Notes: generated by a model not told the origin, from the sequence alone. A stretch of DNA of 64,000 nucleotides from DATCLS01 sp036563805 (GCA_036563805.1 DATCLS010000050.1:19025-83024); one strand, 5' to 3'. Counted from the stretch's first letter, positions 8,235-16,780 are shown. Numbers and translations: made by a program.

Positions 8235-10226
8235 GTGGGATTTCGACTCCCCATCAAGATCAAGACGGCCATAGCGCTGTCGGTCCCACTGGGGATGATG
8301 GTGGCCGTGGCGGGGCTGGAGGTCGTGCAGAGCTCCCGTGAGGTGCGGGAGATGCGCGAGCAGACCGACCTGGCCACGGCGGCCATCGGCCCGTCGGGCC
8401 TGATCACGGCCATCCAGAACGAGCGCAACTTCACCGGGCTGTGGCTCCTCGGCTCGGAGACCCTGGTCAACCTGCCGGTCAACGACATGGAGCAGGCGCG
8501 GGCCGCCACCGACCAGGCCTACCGGGCGTTCCGCGACGAGGTGGCCCGCAAGGGTGGCGACGTGGCCCGGACCTACGGGCCGGCCTTGGAGGCGCTCGAG
8601 GGGGAGCACGGCCTCGCCGCCCAGCGCCGGCTGGTGGACAGCTACACCGGGCCGCGGCTGGTCACGCAGTACAACGCCACCGCCGACCGCTCGTTCAACG
8701 GCTACACGCTGCTGGTCGGCGCGTTGGCCGATCCGACCACGCGGCTGACGTCCAGCATCGAGGACGAGGAGCTGCGCCGCGGCGTCCAGCTCATCGACAT
8801 GGCGTCCCGCGAGCTCGACCGGATCGCCCGGTTCGTGCGGCTCGCCCTCCTCCAGGCCGTCCGAGGCGACGGGCGGATCGCCGGTCGCGAGGAGGTGCAG
8901 GAGGCCTCGCTGGCCCAGAGCGAGGGCGACCGCGCCCACCTGCAGATCGTCGAGCTGGCCTCCCACGGCCGCTACCGGGCGCTCGGCGAGGAGCTCGAGG
9001 TCGAGAGCGAGGAGACCCAGGTCCGCCAGATCATGCGGCAGATCGTGCGGACCGGCGAGATCCCGGTCGACGCCCTGCTGGCCGGCATCTCGATCAGCGA
9101 CGACGAGAGCTACTACGGGTTCCTCCACGACGTGTCCGAGGTGCTGCGCGACCGGGCCGACGAGCTCAACGCCGCCGCCCTCGCCCGGCAGCGCCGGTTC
9201 CTGACGGTGGCGGCGATCGTGCTCGTCGTCGCCCTCGTCGTGATGCCCCTGGCCACCCGGTCGATCACCCGGCCGCTGCGGTCGCTCACCCGGCAGGCCG
9301 TCGACCTGGCCCGGCGGCGGCTGCCCGAGGCCGTGCGGCGGGTGCAGGAGACACCGCTCGGGCAGGACGTGGCGCCGCCCGAGCTGGAGCCCGTCACCGT
9401 GCCCGCCTCGGACGAGGTGGCAGATGTCGCCGACATGCTCACCCGGGTCCAGGCCACCGCCATCGACCTGGCCGTGGGTCAGGCGGTGCTGCGCCGCAAC
9501 GTGGCCGACGCCCTGGTCAACCTGGCCCGCCGCAACCAGAACCTGCTCGGCCGCCAGCTAACGTTCATCACCGAGCTCGAGGCCCACGAGACCAGCCCCG
9601 AGACGCTCGGCAACCTGTTCCGCCTCGACCACCTCGCCACCCGCATGCGGCGCAACGCCGAGTCGCTGCTGGTGCTCGCCGGGGTCGAGCAGCAACGCCA
9701 CGCCACCGCCCCGGCGCCGCTCGTCGACGTGATCCGGGCCGCGCTGGGCGAGGTCGACGAGTTCCACCGGGTCTCCTTCCCGGCGGTGCAGCCGGTGACG
9801 ATCGACGGGCCCGCCGTGGCCGACCTCGCCCACCTGCTGGCCGAGCTGATCGAGAACGCCCTCCGGTTCTCCCCGCCCGAGGTGCCGGTCGACATCCGCG
9901 GCCACTCCTACCTGGCCGAGGACGCCTATCTGGTGTCGATCATCGACCAGGGCACCGGCATGAGCGCCGAGGAGATCGAGCGGGCCAACCGGCGCCTCGC
10001 CCAGGCCGAGGACTTCACCGTGGCGCCCTCCCGCTACCTCGGGCACTACGTGACCGCGGCGCTGGCCGCCCGGCACGGCATCAAGGTCACGCTGGTGCCG
10101 ACCATGCCGTCCGCCGACCACCCGGGCATCACAGCCCGGGTCCAGCTGCCCAACCGACTGCTGGTGCGGGGGGCGCGGCCGCCGTTTGGGGCCGGGCCCC
10201 GGCGGTCGGACCGGATCACGGTCTGA
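8235..10226 (+). CDS. CvnA-like sensor histidine kinase with nitrate/nitrite-sensing (NIT) domain
   Basis: 663 aa membrane protein. TM1 is at ~12-32 and an extracytoplasmic NIT-like helical domain (IQNERNFTGLWLLGS) at ~50-300. TM2 is at ~318-338, followed by HAMP, a DHp region with LFRLDHLATRMRRNAE, and an ATPase lid with ELIENALRFSPP and IIDQGTGMS. The LDHLATRMRRNAE block is typical of Streptomyces conservon CvnA kinases. The usual CvnB (roadblock), CvnC (DUF742) and CvnD (GTPase) genes are absent here, so it is an orphan. The GTG start has a GGAGGGGG ribosome site 8 bases upstream. Confidence 0.88.
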   Translation: MGFRLPIKIKTAIALSVPLGMMVAVAGLEVVQSSREVREMREQTDLATAAIGPSGLITAIQNERNFTGLWLLGSETLVNLPVNDMEQARAATDQAYRAFRDEVARKGGDVARTYGPALEALEGEHGLAAQRRLVDSYTGPRLVTQYNATADRSFNGYTLLVGALADPTTRLTSSIEDEELRRGVQLIDMASRELDRIARFVRLALLQAVRGDGRIAGREEVQEASLAQSEGDRAHLQIVELASHGRYRALGEELEVESEETQVRQIMRQIVRTGEIPVDALLAGISISDDESYYGFLHDVSEVLRDRADELNAAALARQRRFLTVAAIVLVVALVVMPLATRSITRPLRSLTRQAVDLARRRLPEAVRRVQETPLGQDVAPPELEPVTVPASDEVADVADMLTRVQATAIDLAVGQAVLRRNVADALVNLARRNQNLLGRQLTFITELEAHETSPETLGNLFRLDHLATRMRRNAESLLVLAGVEQQRHATAPAPLVDVIRAALGEVDEFHRVSFPAVQPVTIDGPAVADLAHLLAELIENALRFSPPEVPVDIRGHSYLAEDAYLVSIIDQGTGMSAEEIERANRRLAQAEDFTVAPSRYLGHYVTAALAARHGIKVTLVPTMPSADHPGITARVQLPNRLLVRGARPPFGAGPRRSDRITV

Positions 10227-10265
10227 GGGTCGCCGGGGTCTGCGGTGCGGCGCCAGCTGCGTCGG

Positions 10266-10326
10266 CCGTCGGACTCGGCGAGTTCGGCCGTCGAGGTCGG
10301 TGAGCTCAGCCGTCGGACTCGGCGAG
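10266..10326. repeat. Direct repeat of the decarboxylase gene's 3' end
   Basis: The 17-mer CCGTCGGACTCGGCGAG occurs at 10266-10282 and again at 10310-10326. The second copy encodes the last residues of the decarboxylase. A diverged copy lies between them. Confidence 0.6.
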
Positions 10327-11781
10327 CCCGGCGACGGCGCTGCGGATGATGTCCACCGCCTCCTCGACCCGGTCGCGGTGGGTGCGGTGCGACAGGATGC
10401 AGGCCCGGATGACGAACCGTCCGCCGATCCGGGTGCTGGACAGGAGGATGCGGTTGGAGGCGTTGATCCGCTCCAGCAAGCGGGCGTTGGCGGCGTCTAG
10501 CTCCTCGTTCCGCTCGGGGTCGTCGGCCGTGGGGTCGGGGCCGACGACGTCGCCGTCGCCGGCGCCCGGCGGCCGGTAGCGGAACGCCACCGCGGTCAGC
10601 TGCGGCTCCCACGGCACCTCGAGCCGGGGCGTGGCCCGCAGCTCCTCGTACAGGTAGCCGGCCAGATCGAGCTTCTCGTCGAGCGCGTCCCGGAAGGCGC
10701 CCAGCCCGTGGAGCATGATCGGCAGCCACAGGCGCAGACCCCGGAAGTTGCGGGACAGCTCGGGGGAGTACTCGTTGAAGCTGGGGATGCGCTCCGACTC
10801 GCCGACGTCCTGCAGGTAGGCGGCGCCCACGTGGTGGGCGTCGCGCAGGCGGGGGCCGTCCCGCACGAGCAGCGCACCCGTCCCGTAGGGCAGGAACATC
10901 GCTTTATGGGGGTCGAGCGTGATCGAGTCGGCCCGGTCGATGCCGGCCAGGCGCTCCCGGCCCCGGGCCGTGAGGCGGAACGGCCCGCCGTAGGCGGCGT
11001 CGACGTGGAGCCACAGGCCCTCGGACTCGCAATAGGCGGCCAGGTCGGCGAGCGGGTCGATGGCGCCGGTGTTGGTCGTGCCCGCCGACGCGACCACGCA
11101 GAACGGCTGGCGCCCGGCCCGCCGGTCCCGGGCGACGAGGTCGGCCAGGGCGTCGACGTCCATGCGCAGGTCGGGCGTGGTCGCCACCATACGGACGTTG
11201 CCGGGCGGGAACCCGGCCACGTGGGCGGCCTTGGCCACCGAGGCGTGGGTCTGGTCGGTGACGTACAACGTGCCGGCCAGGAAGTTCTCGGGCAGGCGGG
11301 CGTGGCGGGCGGTGACGAGGCCGGCCAGGTTGGCCAGCGACCCGCCCGAGGTCAGCACGCCCCGGGCGGCGTCGGGGTAGTCGAACAGGTCGCACAGCCA
11401 CCGGACGGTCGTCCACTCCATCTGGGCCAGGGCCGGGGCCAGGCTCCAGAGGGTCACGTAGCGGTTGACGGCGGCGGCCAGGAAGTCGGCGATCGCCGAG
11501 GCCCACAGCCCGCCGCCCGGGATGTAGCCCATGTAGCCCGGACCGGCGAAGTCGAGCGAGGTGGCCACCCCCTCGGCGAACGTGGCCAGGAGGCGGGCGA
11601 AGTCCGTACCCTCCTCGGGGGCGGGCTCGCGCAGCCGCTCGGCCAGCTCCAGCGCCCCGGGCAGCCCCGACGCCGGGGCGTCGGGCAGCTCGGCCAGGAA
11701 CTCCTCGAGGTACGAGAGCGCCGCCGCGCCCATGGCCCGCGTCTCGTCGGGGCCGGGTTCCAAGGGGAACGTCGCGGTCAC
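10306..11781 (-). CDS. PLP-dependent group II decarboxylase (aromatic-L-amino-acid decarboxylase type)
   Basis: 491 aa. Group II decarboxylases remove CO2 from aromatic amino acids, glutamate or related substrates using PLP. Visible are the HVDAAYGGPF segment with the cofactor-binding aspartate, the Schiff-base lysine in LDPHKAMFLPYG, and the N-terminal GYMGYIPGGG loop. The frame stays open far upstream to 12945 through unrelated DNA. The GTG at 11781 (VTATFPLEPG) is the sensible start because it gives the family length and leaves a promoter region shared with the divergent heptad-repeat gene. Substrate choice (Trp, Tyr, Dopa, Phe) cannot be inferred. Confidence 0.88.
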   Translation of the reverse strand: MTATFPLEPGPDETRAMGAAALSYLEEFLAELPDAPASGLPGALELAERLREPAPEEGTDFARLLATFAEGVATSLDFAGPGYMGYIPGGGLWASAIADFLAAAVNRYVTLWSLAPALAQMEWTTVRWLCDLFDYPDAARGVLTSGGSLANLAGLVTARHARLPENFLAGTLYVTDQTHASVAKAAHVAGFPPGNVRMVATTPDLRMDVDALADLVARDRRAGRQPFCVVASAGTTNTGAIDPLADLAAYCESEGLWLHVDAAYGGPFRLTARGRERLAGIDRADSITLDPHKAMFLPYGTGALLVRDGPRLRDAHHVGAAYLQDVGESERIPSFNEYSPELSRNFRGLRLWLPIMLHGLGAFRDALDEKLDLAGYLYEELRATPRLEVPWEPQLTAVAFRYRPPGAGDGDVVGPDPTADDPERNEELDAANARLLERINASNRILLSSTRIGGRFVIRACILSHRTHRDRVEEAVDIIRSAVAGLAESDG

Positions 11782-11831
11782 ACCGCGGACGGTACCGAGG
11801 TGGCTGCGGGCCGTTTGGCCAAAGTTCCGCC

Positions 11832-11847
11832 GGGTAGCCCCCGGGGG
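11832..11847. promoter_or_regulatory. GGGTAGCCCCCGGGGG element before the heptad-repeat gene
   Basis: This 16-mer differs by one base from the 16-mer at 21216-21231 upstream of a DedA gene. It contains a C5G5 palindrome and a TAGCCC hexamer that could serve as a -10. A perfect TTTGGCCAAA palindrome lies just upstream at 11814-11823. Confidence 0.4.
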
Positions 11848-11877
11848 AGAGTGGCGGACGGAGAGGAGGACCCTTCC

Positions 11878-12651
11878 ATGCGCTTGTTCGCACGCAAGCA
11901 CCGAGACGTGGACGCCGAGGACCGGGACGCCGACCTCGAGCGCCGGGATGCCGACCTCACGCGGCGGGACACTGAGCTCGAGGCCCGGGATGCCGATTTC
12001 ACGCGTCGGGATGCCGACCTCACGCGTCGGGATGGCGAGCTCGAGGCCCGGGATGCCGAGCTCGAGCGCCGGGATGCCGACCGCCACGACGCGGGCGAGG
12101 GCGCGCCGGCGGGCGCGATGCCGATGTCCGAGGAGCCCGTCGCCGAGCGGGGGCCCGCGGCCGACGAGGAGGTCGCCGAGGAGCGGATCGACCTGGTCAA
12201 GCAGCGCTGGAGCCTGGGGACCGCGCTGACCACGCTGGCCGGCGCCGCCCTGATCGCGCTCGGGATCGTGGCGCTGCTGCGGACCGAGGTCGACGACACC
12301 TGGTACCGCCCGGTCGAGCAGGTGCTGAACATCGACCACACGCCGTTGCTGGCGGCGATCGAGATCGGGGTCGGCGTCGTGCTCGTGCTGCTCGGCCTGT
12401 CCGGAGCCCGGGTCCTGAGCGCGCTCGTGTGCCTCGCCGTGGCCGTCGGTGCCACCGTGGTCGCCGTCGACCCCAGCGAGTTCCGCGAGGAGCTGGCCAT
12501 GGAGCGCTGGTGGGCCATCACCCTGGCCGTCGCCGGCGCCGTGCTGGCCCTGCTGCTGATGGCCTCCCGCCCCGGCAAGGTCGAGCGCCACTACCGCACC
12601 GTCCGCACCCCCGCGCGTGGCGGCTACGGCCGCGCCGTCCCCCAGCCCTGA
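11878..12651 (+). CDS. Charged heptad-repeat membrane protein, function unknown
   Basis: 257 aa. Residues 8-70 are nine back-to-back heptads of the form [RA]-R-D-A-[DE]-L-[TE], for example RRDADLT and ARDAELE. Each has one hydrophobic position and four or five charges, so a long charged helix is more likely than a classic coiled coil. An acidic linker follows, then about four membrane helices (~104-127, 148-168, 172-190, 208-228) and a basic cytoplasmic tail (KVERHYRTVRT). A GAGGAGGA ribosome site precedes the ATG. No enzymatic motif is visible. A sensor, scaffold or membrane-stress role is only a guess. Confidence 0.7.
   Translation: MRLFARKHRDVDAEDRDADLERRDADLTRRDTELEARDADFTRRDADLTRRDGELEARDAELERRDADRHDAGEGAPAGAMPMSEEPVAERGPAADEEVAEERIDLVKQRWSLGTALTTLAGAALIALGIVALLRTEVDDTWYRPVEQVLNIDHTPLLAAIEIGVGVVLVLLGLSGARVLSALVCLAVAVGATVVAVDPSEFREELAMERWWAITLAVAGAVLALLLMASRPGKVERHYRTVRTPARGGYGRAVPQP
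11899..12087 (+). repeat. 21-bp tandem array encoding nine heptads
   Basis: Nine in-frame 21-base units, for example CGGGATGCCGACCTCACGCGT, are alike at the DNA level. This points to recent expansion by slippage or unequal exchange rather than old protein-level conservation. Confidence 0.75.
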
Positions 12652-12889
12652 CCCGAGGCCCGTTACCGGCCCAGCCCGACCGGCCCAGCCCGACCCGGCG
12701 GCGGAGGTGGCGCAGGAGACCTCGGCGGGGGGAGCGCCGCTCCCCCCGCCGCCTCCCGTGGTGGGGGCGCGCCCGCCCTGCCTCTGGGCGCGGTCCACGG
12801 CGAAGCCGAGCGAGGCGGCTGGGGTCCGGCAGCGGCCGGGGATGGCGAGGTGCGGGGCGGCACGGCGGGGGCGGGCCGAGCGGTGGGCT
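12652..12889. other. Intergenic stretch between the heptad gene and the DUF222 relic
   Basis: Apart from the hairpin at 12723-12751, only low-complexity G/C-rich sequence is seen. It may be the eroded remainder of the DUF222 gene downstream of the recognisable relic, but no HNH motif could be found. Confidence 0.4.
12723..12751 (+). terminator. Perfect 14-bp GC hairpin after the heptad-repeat gene
   Basis: The arms CGGCGGGGGGAGCG (12723-12736) and CGCTCCCCCCGCCG (12738-12751) are exact complements around one base. It lies 72 bases past the stop codon and has no T-tract, a U-less intrinsic-type terminator. Confidence 0.6.
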
Positions 12890-13230
12890 GGCGTCGCGGT
12901 GCCTTTGATCGCGGCCGCCGGCGGCGAGTCGACCCAAGGTCGCACGCATGTGGCGCAGCCGCCGCGTCAGGCGCGCCTGGGCCCGCCCGGAGGCCAGCGG
13001 TCCGCCCGTGCGCCGGGCCAGCCACGCGGCCGCGGACTTCGACCCGTCGTCGGGCATACGAGCGCTGAGCTTCGAAGGCGGCGGTGAGTTCGGCCCGCCC
13101 GGCGGCGATGAGCCGTTCGGCGGGGTGCAGGGCCACGAGCTCGTCGCCAAGCTCCTCACCCGAGAGCGCGGCGCAATCGCAGACCACGGGCTGTTCGGCG
13201 CCTCGTCGGATGAGGCTCGATGGCTTCCAT
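12890..13230 (-). pseudogene. Decayed DUF222 (13E12/HNH endonuclease-type) gene fragment
   Basis: Two reading frames on the minus strand each carry half of the DUF222 N-terminal domain. One has LSGEELGDELVALHPAERLI and AAFEAQRSYA. The next frame resumes with DGSKSAAAWLARRTGG and RAQARLTRRLRHMRATL. The switch at ~13050 is a frameshift. A second lies near the ATG at 13230, whose own frame stops after ~24 codons. The C-terminal HNH nuclease part of this ~400-500 residue family is missing. The family occurs in many copies in actinobacteria (REP13E12 in mycobacteria), and several copies there are SOS-controlled. A LexA-type box still stands upstream. Confidence 0.75.
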
Positions 13231-13254
13231 GTCCCGCCAGCGTACCACGTGTAA

Positions 13255-13268
13255 CGAACACATGTTCG
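13255..13268. promoter_or_regulatory. LexA/SOS box
   Basis: CGAACACATGTTCG fits the actinobacterial LexA consensus CGAAC-N4-GTTCG exactly, and the palindrome extends one base on each side. It lies 25 bases upstream of the relic's ATG (13230) on the minus strand. It also covers about -28 to -41 of the plus-strand SCP2 gene, so it may now act on that gene. Confidence 0.75.
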
Positions 13269-13295
13269 TGGGGTGGCGAAGCTAGCCTCCGCCGG

Positions 13296-13682
13296 ATGGT
13301 CGCCTTCCTGAGCCCCGAGTGGGTCGAGCGGCAGCGCGAGCTGCTGAAGGACCTTCCCGGTGGGGAGGACGTCAGCGTGCGGGTCCGCTGCGTCGTGACC
13401 GGCGGTCCGGACGGCGACGTCACGTACCACCTCGAGTTCGACGGCGGCCGGGCGGTGAGCGGCGGGCCGGGTCCGGGCGACGAGCCTGACGTGGTGCTGA
13501 CGACGACCTACGAGGTGGCCCGCGACATCGCCCGGGGCGACCTCGAGCCGAGCGTGGCGTTCATGCAGGGCGTCCTGAAGACGCAGGGGCCGACGGCCCA
13601 GCTCGTGCCGCTCCTGGCGCTCACGCAGAGCCCGGCCTACCAGGCGGCGGCCGAGCGGCTGCGCGCCGAGACCGAGCTCTGA
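13296..13682 (+). CDS. SCP2 sterol-carrier domain protein
   Basis: 128 aa, a stand-alone SCP2-like lipid-binding domain: a VTYHLEFDGGRAV beta region, DVVLTTTYEVARDIARGD, then the helical FMQGVLKTQGPTAQL segment typical of the family. Such proteins bind acyl-CoA or sterol-like ligands in the cytoplasm and often serve lipid-degradation enzymes. The ATG at 13296 is supported by a TAGCCT hexamer ending 7 nt before it (leaderless). The SOS box at 13255 overlaps the expected -35 area, which may give it damage-linked expression. Confidence 0.8.
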   Translation: MVAFLSPEWVERQRELLKDLPGGEDVSVRVRCVVTGGPDGDVTYHLEFDGGRAVSGGPGPGDEPDVVLTTTYEVARDIARGDLEPSVAFMQGVLKTQGPTAQLVPLLALTQSPAYQAAAERLRAETEL

Positions 13683-13716
13683 CCGCGCCGCAGCCGGCGG
13701 CTGGCAGCCGGAGCCG

Positions 13717-14553
13717 TCAGCCGCCGGCGCGCTGCAGCTCGCGCAGCTCGCGGTAGCCGATGAGGCGGGCGCCGGCCCGCTCGAGCATGGTGCGCAGGCT
13801 GTGGTCGGAGACGACCAGGTCGTGGTCGTCGACGCAGCCCGCCCAGTTCGGCGTCAGCGCCCGCAGCTCGGGCGTGTCGATCGCCGGGTGCACGTACAGC
13901 TCGGTCACGCCGGGCAGCAGGTCGAGCACCGCCCGCTCGATGTAGCGGCGGCTGCCCACGCCGGGCACCGCCACCAGGTGGTCGGGGAACACGACGCCCT
14001 CGGCGGCGGCCAGCTTGCGGAACGGGAAGCCGATCGACCGCTCGGTGGACGCCCCCGATAGCCGGATCGGTAGCCCGAACTCGACGGCGAGGTCGAGGTA
14101 GATGTCGAAGAACTCGGGCTTGAGCTGCAGGGTGCCCAGGTGGCTGTCGAGGTGGCTGACGTCGAAGCCCCACAGGATCGCCCGCTCGATCTGGGCCCGC
14201 AGCTCGCGCCGTGCCTCGTCGAGATCGGCGTGCTCCCACAGGTCGCGCACCGTGCGGGGGAAGCCGCCGTCGCCGTCGAGCAGCGACGGCGCCCGGGTGA
14301 TCGGGCCCCACCGGTACAGGTCGTGTTCGGCGTTCAGCGTCAGGTGGACGCCGACGTCCTCGCCCCGGTAGCGGGACGCCGCCTCGCGGGCCCAGGGGCA
14401 GGGCACCATGAGCGAGGCGCTGGTGGCCAGCCCGTCGCGCACGGCCTCGTACACCCCCACGTTGGCGGCGTGGCTCGACCCGAGATCGTCGCAGTTGATG
14501 ATGACCAGCCGGGCGTCGGGTGGTTCACCGAGGCGTTCCGCGAGCGTGACCAT
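13717..14553 (-). CDS. ChbG/HpnK (YdjC) family deacetylase
   Basis: 278 aa. YdjC-fold enzymes remove N- or O-acetyl groups from sugars (chitooligosaccharides or hopanoid glucosamine) using a divalent metal. The metal and catalytic residues are visible as VIINCDDLG (~residues 17-25), VGVHLTLN and SHLDSHLGTLQ (HxxxH), with a C-terminal ELYVHPA motif. The ATG at 14553 follows a TAGCCT hexamer by 7 nt. The gene is convergent with SCP2. No glycan cluster is adjacent, so the substrate is open. Confidence 0.85.
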   Translation of the reverse strand: MVTLAERLGEPPDARLVIINCDDLGSSHAANVGVYEAVRDGLATSASLMVPCPWAREAASRYRGEDVGVHLTLNAEHDLYRWGPITRAPSLLDGDGGFPRTVRDLWEHADLDEARRELRAQIERAILWGFDVSHLDSHLGTLQLKPEFFDIYLDLAVEFGLPIRLSGASTERSIGFPFRKLAAAEGVVFPDHLVAVPGVGSRRYIERAVLDLLPGVTELYVHPAIDTPELRALTPNWAGCVDDHDLVVSDHSLRTMLERAGARLIGYRELRELQRAGG

Positions 14554-14583
14554 CGAGGTCAGGCTACCTGCGGGTCGGCGGAG

Positions 14584-15480
14584 CTAGCCGGACGTGTCGC
14601 GAGCCGGCGGCGGCCCCACCGCCACGTCGGCGCTCCCGCAGGCGGACCACAGGCCGGCGCCGGCGGCCCGGGCCGCGGCCTCGGCGGCGTGCAGCTCCGA
14701 CCGAAGGGCCGTGTTGGGCGGGTGGTCGTCGGCCTCGGCGAAGCCGCCGTCGACCTGGGCGCGGTTGAGGAGCAGGCCGTCGCCGGACCGGTAGACGTAG
14801 GCGAGCAGCCGGTCGTACATGTCGCGGGCCTCGACGTCGCGCTCGAGTCGGACCGCGGTGCCGGCCGGGGCGAGCGCCCGCAGGTGGTCGGAGGCCTCGG
14901 CGCCGTAGCACTCGACCGGGCGCCCGGGGGCGACGGTCTCGGGCGTGTCGATGCCGATCAGCCGCACCGGGACCTCGCGGCCGGCGAGCTCGACGACCAG
15001 CGTGTCGCCGTCGACCACGCGGACGACCGTGGCCTGGCCCGGGGCGCCCGGGGAACCCGAGCCGCTGCCGAGCTCGCTCGCGGCTCGGCCGACCGCCAGG
15101 CACGCCGCGGCGGCCAGGACCGCCAGCACGGCGAGCAGCATCGCGCCCCGCCTGACCCGGGACCACCCCCGGCGCCTGAACGTGCCCCGGTCGGCCTCGC
15201 CCACGCTGTGGCGCCCGGACAAGACCGCACCCCGGCCGGTCCGGCCAGTGCCCCGGCGGCCGGCCGGACCCGGGCCACGGCCGACCCGAGCCAGCCCTCG
15301 GCGCTCGGGCGGAGTCGGGTTGCGATCGGGCCGATAGCGGTTCCGGAGCCCCAGCGGTGGGTGCCGGCGCGCTGGCGAGGCCCGGCGGGCAGAGGACGGT
15401 GAGGACGCCGCTGCGGGCGACGCGGGTGGGGGTGACGCCGGTGGGGCCGACGCGGACGGGGGCGACGTGGGTTGGGACAT
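14584..15480 (-). CDS. Membrane-anchored thermonuclease (SNase-like) domain protein
   Basis: 298 aa. A long Pro/Ala/Ser-rich basic N-terminus is followed by one membrane helix (AMLLAVLAVLAAAACLAV, ~113-130) and then a staphylococcal-nuclease fold. All SNase catalytic positions are present: the arginine, aspartate and glutamate in VRLIGIDTPET and the second arginine in YDRLLAYVY. It is probably an outward-facing Ca2+-dependent nuclease that degrades nucleic acid at the cell surface. The start is uncertain; an internal methionine just before the helix would give a more usual size. Confidence 0.8.
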   Translation of the reverse strand: MSQPTSPPSASAPPASPPPASPAAASSPSSARRASPARRHPPLGLRNRYRPDRNPTPPERRGLARVGRGPGPAGRRGTGRTGRGAVLSGRHSVGEADRGTFRRRGWSRVRRGAMLLAVLAVLAAAACLAVGRAASELGSGSGSPGAPGQATVVRVVDGDTLVVELAGREVPVRLIGIDTPETVAPGRPVECYGAEASDHLRALAPAGTAVRLERDVEARDMYDRLLAYVYRSGDGLLLNRAQVDGGFAEADDHPPNTALRSELHAAEAAARAAGAGLWSACGSADVAVGPPPARDTSG

Positions 15481-15601
15481 GGGCCCTCCTCGACGGCGGC
15501 GGTTCCGGGCGGCGGTGCGGCCGCGAGGCGCCGTCGGCGCGGAGGGCCCGACCCCAGGTCAGGCGATCAGGTGAGCGGGGCGGATCAGCGCCGCCCGAGG
15601 C

Positions 15602-16780
15602 TCAGATGCGCTCGAGGATGGTGCCGGTGCCCAGGCCGCCGCCGCAGCACATCGTGACCAGGGCGGTCGACTTGTCGGCCCGCTCCAGCTCGTGGAGGGC
15701 CTTGGTCACCAGGATCACGCCGGTGCCGCCGAGCGGGTGGCCGAGGGCGATGGCCCCGCCGTTGGGGTTGGTGCGCTCGAGGTCGGCGTCGAGCTCGCGC
15801 TGCCAGGCCAGCACCACCGAGGCGAACGCCTCGTTGATCTCGACCAGGTCGATGTCGGACAGCGCCATGCCCATGCGCGACAGGAGCCGCTGCGTGGCGT
15901 CGATGGGGCCGGTGAGCATCAGTACCGGGTCGACGCCGACCAGGCACGTGTCGACGATCCGGGCCCGGGCCCGCAGCCCGAGGGCCTTGGCCTTGTCGGC
16001 GGACATGAGCAGGATGGCGCCCGCCCCGTCGCTGATCTGCGAGGACGACCCCGCCGTGTGCACCCCGTCGGGTCGGGCCACCGGCTTGAGGCCGGCGAGC
16101 GCCTCGAGCGAGGTCTCGCGCAGGCCCTCGTCGCGGTCGACCCGGTGGGTCGAGCCGGTCGGCTTGCCCTCCTCGTCGAGGTCGGGGGCCTCGATGGGCA
16201 GGATCTGCGTGTCGAATCGCCCCTCGGCCCAGGCCTCGGCGGCCCGCTGCTGGGACATCAGACCGAAGGCGTCGGCGTCCTGGCGGGTGATGCCCCACTT
16301 GTCGGCGATCCGTTCGGCGCCCTCGAACTGGGACGTGAACTCGTACTGGGGGAAGTAGGTCTTGGGGATCGGCACGCCCAGGCCCAGCTTCTTGGACGAG
16401 TTCGACCCGATCGGCACCCGGGACATCAGCTCGACGCCGGCCGCGACGGCGACGTCGACCACGCCGGCGGCGATGAGCCCGGTGGCGAGGTTGGTGGCCT
16501 GCTGCGACGACCCGCACTGGGTGTCGACCGTGGTGGCGGCGGTCGACTGGGGCAGGCCGGCCGTGAGCCAAGCCGTCCGCCCGATGTTGAAGGACTGCTC
16601 GCCGACCTGGCTGACGCAGCCCGTCACCACCTGGCCGACCTCGGTCGGGTCGATACCCGAGCGATCGACGACCTCGCGCAGCACCGAGGCCAGCAGGTCG
16701 GCGGGATGCACCGACGAAAGCCCCCCGTTGCGGCGACCGATCGGCGTGCGGACAGCTTCGACGATCACGACTTCGGTCAT
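15602..16780 (-). CDS. Steroid/acyl-CoA 3-ketothiolase (FadA5-like acetyl-CoA acetyltransferase)
   Basis: 392 aa thiolase with the full catalytic set: the nucleophile cysteine in TVDTQCGSSQQA (~residue 91), the histidine in GGAIALGHPLGG and the C-terminal cysteine in MCCGGGLGTGTI. The sequence closely recalls mycobacterial FadA5 (VRTPIG start, GCVSQVGEQ, HTAGSSSQISDG, LVEINEAFASVVL), which cleaves cholesterol side-chain 3-ketoacyl-CoA. The frame opens at 16822 but the ATG at 16780 follows TACCCT by 6 nt. It transfers an acyl chain to CoA, the last step of a beta-oxidation turn. Confidence 0.9.
   Translation of the reverse strand: MTEVVIVEAVRTPIGRRNGGLSSVHPADLLASVLREVVDRSGIDPTEVGQVVTGCVSQVGEQSFNIGRTAWLTAGLPQSTAATTVDTQCGSSQQATNLATGLIAAGVVDVAVAAGVELMSRVPIGSNSSKKLGLGVPIPKTYFPQYEFTSQFEGAERIADKWGITRQDADAFGLMSQQRAAEAWAEGRFDTQILPIEAPDLDEEGKPTGSTHRVDRDEGLRETSLEALAGLKPVARPDGVHTAGSSSQISDGAGAILLMSADKAKALGLRARARIVDTCLVGVDPVLMLTGPIDATQRLLSRMGMALSDIDLVEINEAFASVVLAWQRELDADLERTNPNGGAIALGHPLGGTGVILVTKALHELERADKSTALVTMCCGGGLGTGTILERI

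Noticed and set aside
11782..12945. N-terminal extension of the decarboxylase to 879 residues
   Set aside because: It runs antisense through the heptad-repeat gene and its terminator. The GTG at 11781 gives the normal family length.
15602..16780. Loss of a thiolase cysteine in GHPLGG of the FadA5-like enzyme
   Set aside because: That position is variable in thiolases (GHPIGASG type); the true catalytic cysteines in TQCGSS and MCCGGG are present.
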